From NCBI GenBank assembly GCA_023460315.1, contig JAEWQO010000053.1:1-22621 (forward strand): a stretch of 22,621 nt of DNA. Direction: 5' to 3'. Source of the stretch: Actinomycetes bacterium. GTDB lineage: Bacteria; Actinomycetota; Coriobacteriia; Coriobacteriales; Eggerthellaceae. A program made the position numbers and the translations under genes. This document shows, piece by piece, positions 18,544 to 22,621 of this stretch; positions within the stretch are counted from its first letter, which is position 1; every line of letters begins with the position of its first letter. The notes under the pieces are model-generated. The model worked only from the letters and a program-made list of their open reading frames with translations. It was not told the DNA's origin and did not search any database.

Positions 18544-19536
18544 ATGGTAAGCACCTGGCGCAAAGTGGCGACGTTCGCCGTCACCGTCGCAGCGCTCGTT
18601 GCGCTGTTTGTGGTGGCCGTGAATGCGGGCAGCCTGCACGTGACGCCAGAACAGTTGTTCAACGGCCTGTTCGTTGCATATGACGATACCGTTTCAACTA
18701 TTTATGACCTCCGGTTCCCGCGCATCTTCATCGCGATGATCGGAGGCGCGGCCATCGCAGTTGCGGGTGTTCTTTTGCAGGCGGCCATTCGCAACCCGCT
18801 GGCAGACCCGGGCCTCATTGGCATCAATTCCGGTGCTTCTTTGGTTGCCGTGCTGGTGACGGCGTTTTTTCCGGGGTTGCTGTTCTTCACGCCCGTGTTC
18901 GCGTTTGCGGGCGGCATGGTGGCTTTTCTGCTCGTGTACAGCCTCTCGTGGCGCGGTGGGCTGTCGCCGTTGCGCATCATCTTGGTGGGCGTCGCGATAA
19001 GCGCGATGTTCACGGGAATCATGTCCGCGTTCAGCTCGGGCGGCGGGTCGACTTCCAGCAGCGTGGCCAGCTTGGTGGATGCCAACATCACCATGAAGAC
19101 CTGGGATGACTTCCAGACGCTGCTCATCTATGGCGTGATCGGCCTGGTTCTGGCGATGCTCGTGACGAAACGCTGCGATCTGCTGGCGCTTGAGGACAAG
19201 ACGGCACGCTCGCTTGGCGTCGACGTGAATAAAAACCGCGTGCTCATCTCCGCCGTCGCCGTGCTGCTGGCGTCCGTTTCCACTGCCATCATCGGCCCCA
19301 TCAGCTTCCTTGGTCTCGTCGTCCCGCATATCGCGCGGCTTTTGGTGGGCACGGCGCATCGGGTGCTTGTGTCTTATTCGGTGGTGCTGGGTGCGTTCTG
19401 CCTGCTTTTGGCCGATACCGTTGGCCGTACCATCGCGGCACCCTATGAAATCAGCGCAGCGGTCATCATGTCCATCGTGGGTGGTCCCGTGTTCATCCTG
19501 CTATTGAGAAAGGCGCGGAGCGGCTATGGCGAATAA
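18544..19536 (+). CDS. Heme ABC transporter permease, FecCD/BtuC family (HtsB/IsdF type)
   Basis: A 330-aa integral membrane protein that forms the heme channel with the lipoprotein and ATPase. ATG 18544 follows AAGGAAGGG, 14 nt after the lipoprotein stop. Length and hydrophobic pattern fit the roughly ten-helix FecCD family. The family signature LRFPRIFIAMIGGAA followed by LLQAAIRNPLADPGLIGINS lies at about 57-100. The ATPase-coupling region GPISFLGLVVPHIARLL sits at about 250-270, preceded by ARSLGVDVNK. The last 11 nt overlap the ATPase gene. Nothing in this protein alone separates heme from siderophore or cobalamin substrates; the heme assignment comes from the adjacent Shp-like and IsdE-like genes. 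Confidence 0.92.
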   Translation: MVSTWRKVATFAVTVAALVALFVVAVNAGSLHVTPEQLFNGLFVAYDDTVSTIYDLRFPRIFIAMIGGAAIAVAGVLLQAAIRNPLADPGLIGINSGASLVAVLVTAFFPGLLFFTPVFAFAGGMVAFLLVYSLSWRGGLSPLRIILVGVAISAMFTGIMSAFSSGGGSTSSSVASLVDANITMKTWDDFQTLLIYGVIGLVLAMLVTKRCDLLALEDKTARSLGVDVNKNRVLISAVAVLLASVSTAIIGPISFLGLVVPHIARLLVGTAHRVLVSYSVVLGAFCLLLADTVGRTIAAPYEISAAVIMSIVGGPVFILLLRKARSGYGE

Positions 19537-20302
19537 GGTGTTCACGATTTCCGACCTGTCCTTTTCGTATGGCGGGAGGCAGATTTTTAAGGGACTGAGC
19601 CTCGACCTGCACGAAGGGGTGGTGACGACGCTCATCGGAGCAAACGGATCGGGCAAGACAACGTTGTTCAACCTCATGACCAAGAATCTCAAGCCCCAGG
19701 CTGGCAGAGTGTTTCTGCGCGGTGGCGACGTTGGCATGCTGCGCCTGCGTGATTTTGCGAAGTTGGTGGCAATTGTGCATCAACACAACACCGCTCCTTC
19801 CGATCTGTCGGTGGAGAACCTGGTGGGCTATGGACGTTTCCCCTATCGGGGCATCGGGCTTCGTCAGGACGCTGGCGAGGATGAACGCATGGTGCGCTGG
19901 GCGCTGGAAACCACGGGACTTGCGGACGTTGCCGGGCAGCCGGTATCCTCGCTGTCAGGCGGTCAGGCTCAGCGTGTGTGGATTGCCATGGCGTTGGCCC
20001 AGGGGTCAAAGGTGCTTCTCCTGGACGAGCCGACCACGTATCTCGACATCCGCTACCAGGTGGATATCCTGCGGCTCGTGAGGCGCCTGAATGAGGAATT
20101 CGGCATGACGGTGGTCATGGTGCTGCACGACATCAATCAGGCATTGCGCTACAGCGACGAGGTGGTGGCGCTTGCCGGGGGGCGGATTGCCGCACAGGGC
20201 GACCCCGGTGAGATCGTGACTTCCGCGCTTATCAAAGAGGTGTTCGGCGTGGCGCTCGAAATCGCCGATCTCGGCGGAAAGCCGTTCGTGCTCGCTGTCT
20301 GA
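19526..20302 (+). CDS. Heme ABC transporter ATP-binding protein (FecE/HmuV/HtsC type)
   Basis: A 258-aa cytoplasmic ATPase that powers heme import. ATG 19526 has GGAG 6 nt upstream and overlaps the permease end by 11 nt, so the two are probably translationally coupled. All nucleotide-binding motifs are present: Walker A GANGSGKT (38-45), Q-loop in VHQHN, ABC signature LSGGQAQR (143-150), Walker B VLLLDEPT (163-170), and the switch His201 in LHDINQ. Length is normal for iron-chelate/heme importers. It is the last gene of the heme cluster. No clear terminator follows it. Confidence 0.93.
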   Translation: MANKVFTISDLSFSYGGRQIFKGLSLDLHEGVVTTLIGANGSGKTTLFNLMTKNLKPQAGRVFLRGGDVGMLRLRDFAKLVAIVHQHNTAPSDLSVENLVGYGRFPYRGIGLRQDAGEDERMVRWALETTGLADVAGQPVSSLSGGQAQRVWIAMALAQGSKVLLLDEPTTYLDIRYQVDILRLVRRLNEEFGMTVVMVLHDINQALRYSDEVVALAGGRIAAQGDPGEIVTSALIKEVFGVALEIADLGGKPFVLAV

Positions 20303-20474
20303 GGGGGCGGGGCGGCTTTCGGCGCCTGATGCCGTTTCCAAGCGATGCCCGTGTTCAGCGTCGCGTTCTTGACGGGGATTTTACCGGTGAAGCAGCATCC
20401 TGTCGTTTACAATGGCGAAGGATGATCCATCACTGGGTTCCCGTCTGGGGAGCCGCTGTGCAGAGAGGCGAGCT

Positions 20475-21710
20475 ATGGCTGGAAAGCTGACCCGGCAGGA
20501 AAAGAGCTGGGTGCTCTACGATGTGGGAAATTCGGCCTTCGTGCTGTTGGCGACAGCCCTCATCCCCGTGTATTTCAAGGCACTTGCCGAACCGGGTTCG
20601 TCGGTCGTTGTCGCTTGGGGCTATGCGGAGACGGTGGCCTCGCTGATTTTGGCGTTGCTCATGCCCGTTTTGGGCAGCTTGGCCGACCTTAAGGGCAACA
20701 AGAAGAAGTTTTTCGCTGGCTTCGTCGGCACGGGCGCCACCGCCTTGGCGGCGCTGGGCATTCCTGTCGGAGCGCTCGCATTCCTCGTGGTCTATGTCGT
20801 CGCTTCCATCATGCTAAACGGATCCATGGTGTTCTATGATGCGTTCCTCGTGGATGCCACGACCGACGATCGCTATGACGAGGTCTCCGCACAGGGCTAC
20901 GCGTGGGGCTATATCGGTTCCTGCGTGCCGTTTATCGCCTGTCTCGCGGTCGTGCTGGCAGGACCGTCCGTGGGGATTCCTCTGGACGTGGGAATGAGGA
21001 TATCCTTTGTCGTCACGGCTGTATGGTGGGTGGCATTCAGCATCCCGCTTCTGCGCAACGTACATCAGACTCATTTCAAAGAGCGTCCGATACATCTTTT
21101 CAAGGATACGTTCTCTGGCTTGTGGCGCACTCTGAAAAGAATGTTTGGGGATCGGCGTCTGCGTTTGTTTATGCTGGCGTTTTTCTTCTACATCGACGGC
21201 GTGCACACCATCATCAAGATGTCTACGAGCTACGGCACGGATCTGGGCATCGACGCGACACAGCTCGTGCTGGCGCTGCTGGTGACGCAGTTCGTGGCGT
21301 TCCCCTCGGCTATCGTCTATGGCCGCCTGTCCACGCGGTTTGGCACGAAGCGCATGCTGCTCGTGGCCATCGCCGCATACTTCTGCATCACCCTGTTCGC
21401 GGCGCTGTTTCTGCGCGCGGCCCTAGAATTCTGGATTCTCGCCCTCTGCGTCGGTTTGTTCCAAGGCGGCATACAGGCCTTGTCCCGTTCGGAGTTCGGC
21501 AAGCTCATTCCCAAGGAACATGCGAACGAATACTATGGCTTCTTCGACATCTTCGGCAAGTATGCCGCCGTCATGGGAACGCTTCTGGTGAGCGTGTTTA
21601 CGCAGATCACGGGCAATTCTTCCATCGGGGTGCTGTCCATCGCCGTATTGTTTGCGCTCGGGTTTGTCCTGTTGTGGAGAATGCCGGGGAAGTCGGGAAC
21701 GCCTGAATAG
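20475..21710 (+). CDS. MFS transporter, UMF1 (Atg22-like) family
   Basis: A 411-aa polytopic membrane protein with about 12 hydrophobic segments. I place the start at ATG 20475, preceded by GAGAGGCGAG; the ATG 21 codons earlier (20412) lacks a good ribosome site and adds a polar stretch. The N-terminal motif LYDVGNSAF (14-22) is the hallmark of the UMF1/Atg22 family, whose bacterial members have no settled substrate. A loop DLKGNKKK between helices 2 and 3 and the C-terminal GGIQALSRSEFGKLIP segment also fit the family. It is 172 nt from the ATPase gene, so it may have its own promoter; TACAAT at 20408-20413 resembles a -10 box but no -35 box at proper spacing is visible. A role in heme handling is not supported by the sequence. 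Confidence 0.88.
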   Translation: MAGKLTRQEKSWVLYDVGNSAFVLLATALIPVYFKALAEPGSSVVVAWGYAETVASLILALLMPVLGSLADLKGNKKKFFAGFVGTGATALAALGIPVGALAFLVVYVVASIMLNGSMVFYDAFLVDATTDDRYDEVSAQGYAWGYIGSCVPFIACLAVVLAGPSVGIPLDVGMRISFVVTAVWWVAFSIPLLRNVHQTHFKERPIHLFKDTFSGLWRTLKRMFGDRRLRLFMLAFFFYIDGVHTIIKMSTSYGTDLGIDATQLVLALLVTQFVAFPSAIVYGRLSTRFGTKRMLLVAIAAYFCITLFAALFLRAALEFWILALCVGLFQGGIQALSRSEFGKLIPKEHANEYYGFFDIFGKYAAVMGTLLVSVFTQITGNSSIGVLSIAVLFALGFVLLWRMPGKSGTPE

Positions 21711-21770
21711 GGGAGAGGACCTCCGTGCAAGGGACACCGACCAAAGGTGTATGGCCCGCCTTGCCTGCTG

Positions 21771-21800
21771 GCACTGCGGACAGCCCCCGATCCGCAGTGC
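21771..21800. terminator. Bidirectional hairpin between convergent genes
   Basis: A perfect 10-bp inverted repeat, GCACTGCGGA and TCCGCAGTGC, with a 10-nt loop, lies between the MFS gene (stop 21710) and the convergent TetR gene. Its right arm touches the last base of the TetR stop codon (21800-21802). Neither side has a U-tract, so termination efficiency is uncertain; position and symmetry suggest a shared terminator. Confidence 0.5.
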
Positions 21801-22426
21801 TATAGCCGATCACGGCCGACGCTATGGACGGGGACAAGTCCCAAGGAAGTCAGCATGCCTTCGTAATAGACGAGCATCATTTCATCTACCAATTTGGTGA
21901 CATCGATGGACGTGTCGTGGTAGAGGTGGAAACTGAGCTGCCCGAAGAGCGAAGAAGAAAAACAAGACGAAAAGGCGCTGACTTCTATTCTGCCGTTGAA
22001 GCGATTTTCAAAGGGATGCAGGGAGTCGTTCAGCTGATGTATCCAAGCGCTCTTTAACGTTGCGGTAAAATCGGACGGATCGCTCTTTATCATGCTGCGG
22101 AGAAAGGCGGCATTCTTGACGTTCATGTTCACCACCATTTTTTCAAACACCGACCGGGGCGACTTTGTTGTGAGCAGGTCATAAAATGGGTTGGAATGAT
22201 GCGACACGAGCGACATGTCATGAATGAAATCTCGGGTAAGCACCCGGTGGAAGCCAGCCATGCTTTCGTACCGCCGGTAGAACGTGCTTCGGTTGATTTG
22301 CGCCTCCTTGCACAGCTCCCTCACCGTAATGCTCTTCATCTCTCTCGCTTGACAAAGGCTGAGCAGGGCATTTATTAAATCACGCTGAGATCTCGTTTTT
22401 CTCAAATGGCTTTCATCGGCATCCAT
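21800..22426 (-). CDS. TetR/AcrR-family transcriptional regulator
   Basis: A 208-aa dimeric DNA-binding regulator of typical family length. The start codon at 22426 (minus strand) is preceded by AGAGGGGAG. The N-terminal helix-turn-helix lies at about 31-53, with ITVRELCKEAQINRSTFYRRY as its core, a classic TetR pattern. The C-terminal ligand/dimer domain ends in a segment (LVDEMMLVYYEGMLTSLGL) reminiscent of the DhaS/YhgD-like group, but the effector cannot be read from sequence. It converges on the MFS gene. A palindrome at 22502-22524, 76 nt upstream of its start, may be its operator and could also serve a gene to the right of the window. Confidence 0.9.
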   Translation of the reverse strand: MDADESHLRKTRSQRDLINALLSLCQAREMKSITVRELCKEAQINRSTFYRRYESMAGFHRVLTRDFIHDMSLVSHHSNPFYDLLTTKSPRSVFEKMVVNMNVKNAAFLRSMIKSDPSDFTATLKSAWIHQLNDSLHPFENRFNGRIEVSAFSSCFSSSLFGQLSFHLYHDTSIDVTKLVDEMMLVYYEGMLTSLGLVPVHSVGRDRL

Positions 22427-22501
22427 GGTGCTCCCCTCTTTCTGTCTTCCCCAGGACAGTTTGCCAAGAGTCCATTAAAGCACAGCAATCTTCTCAGCAT
22501 G

Positions 22502-22524
22502 CAACATAGTGGCAAGATATGTTG
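22502..22524. promoter_or_regulatory. Candidate TetR operator (7-9-7 inverted repeat)
   Basis: CAACATA at 22502-22508 and TATGTTG at 22518-22524 form a perfect inverted repeat with 9 nt between the arms. It lies upstream of the minus-strand TetR-family gene, in an AT-richer stretch where a promoter is expected. TetR-family proteins usually bind such palindromes close to their own gene. A second short repeat, CTGTC and GACAG at about 22441-22458, lies in the leader. The rest of 22427-22621 shows no coding frame I can support. Confidence 0.4.
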
Positions 22525-22621
22525 AATTTGCGAAAAAAAGAACTGTTTTGCTGGCTGTTCGGCGGCAGGCCCCGCTCCTACACTTCCTGTCGAGAGGCAA
22601 ATTCATGCCGGGGGCAGCCCC

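Noticed and set aside
20348..20384. Weak terminator-like hairpin after the ATPase gene (CCCGT/ACGGG then GATTTTA)
   Set aside because: Only a 5-bp stem with a large loop; too weak to call.
20369..20413. Possible promoter for the MFS gene (TTGACG at 20369, TACAAT at 20408)
   Set aside because: The two boxes are 33 nt apart, and no alternative pairing has normal spacing; TACAAT alone is not enough.
20903..21706. 267-aa plus-strand frame inside the MFS gene
   Set aside because: Out-of-frame shadow of a clear 12-helix transporter; its composition (His/Arg-rich, no hydrophobic helices) is not protein-like.

Overview
The window looks like part of a high-GC Gram-positive chromosome. My best guess is the Actinomycetota, class Coriobacteriia (Eggerthella/Slackia-type gut bacteria). 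This rests on long, Asp/Ser-rich exported proteins with BspA-type leucine-rich repeats, FIVAR helices, NEAT-like domains and L-x-[KQ]-T-G-[DE] wall-sorting tails. It is inference from protein style; no rRNA or marker gene is present.

Layout. Positions 1-136 hold a chain of four hairpins, probably the 3' part of a structured RNA that starts outside the window. Seven plus-strand genes follow (169-20302), tightly spaced or overlapping. They are two giant tandem-duplicated subtilisin-like surface proteases (2404 and 2293 aa), a wall-anchored protein with three NEAT-like domains, a membrane-anchored Shp-type heme protein, an IsdE/HtsA-type heme-binding lipoprotein, a FecCD-type permease and an ABC ATPase. 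Strong hairpins without a U-tract sit between the first three genes. An UMF1-family MFS transporter (20475-21710, +) and a convergent TetR-family regulator (21800-22426, -) close the window. The regulator has a candidate palindromic operator upstream.

How the parts may work together. The last five genes of the cluster follow the streptococcal order shr-shp-htsABC, a heme relay from cell wall to membrane to cytoplasm. The predicted axial heme ligands of the Shp-like protein (two Met) and of the lipoprotein (Met and His) are conserved. Each NEAT-like domain carries Met where Isd-type NEAT domains carry the ligand Tyr. The new element is the pair of giant proteases at the head of the cluster. 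The most economical reading, which is inference, is a surface machine that digests host or dietary hemoproteins and passes the freed heme along a Met-based relay. The MFS transporter and TetR regulator have no evident tie to this pathway.

No gene-free stretch exceeds 300 bases. The longest are the right end (22427-22621), the leader (1-168) and the gap before the MFS gene (20303-20474).
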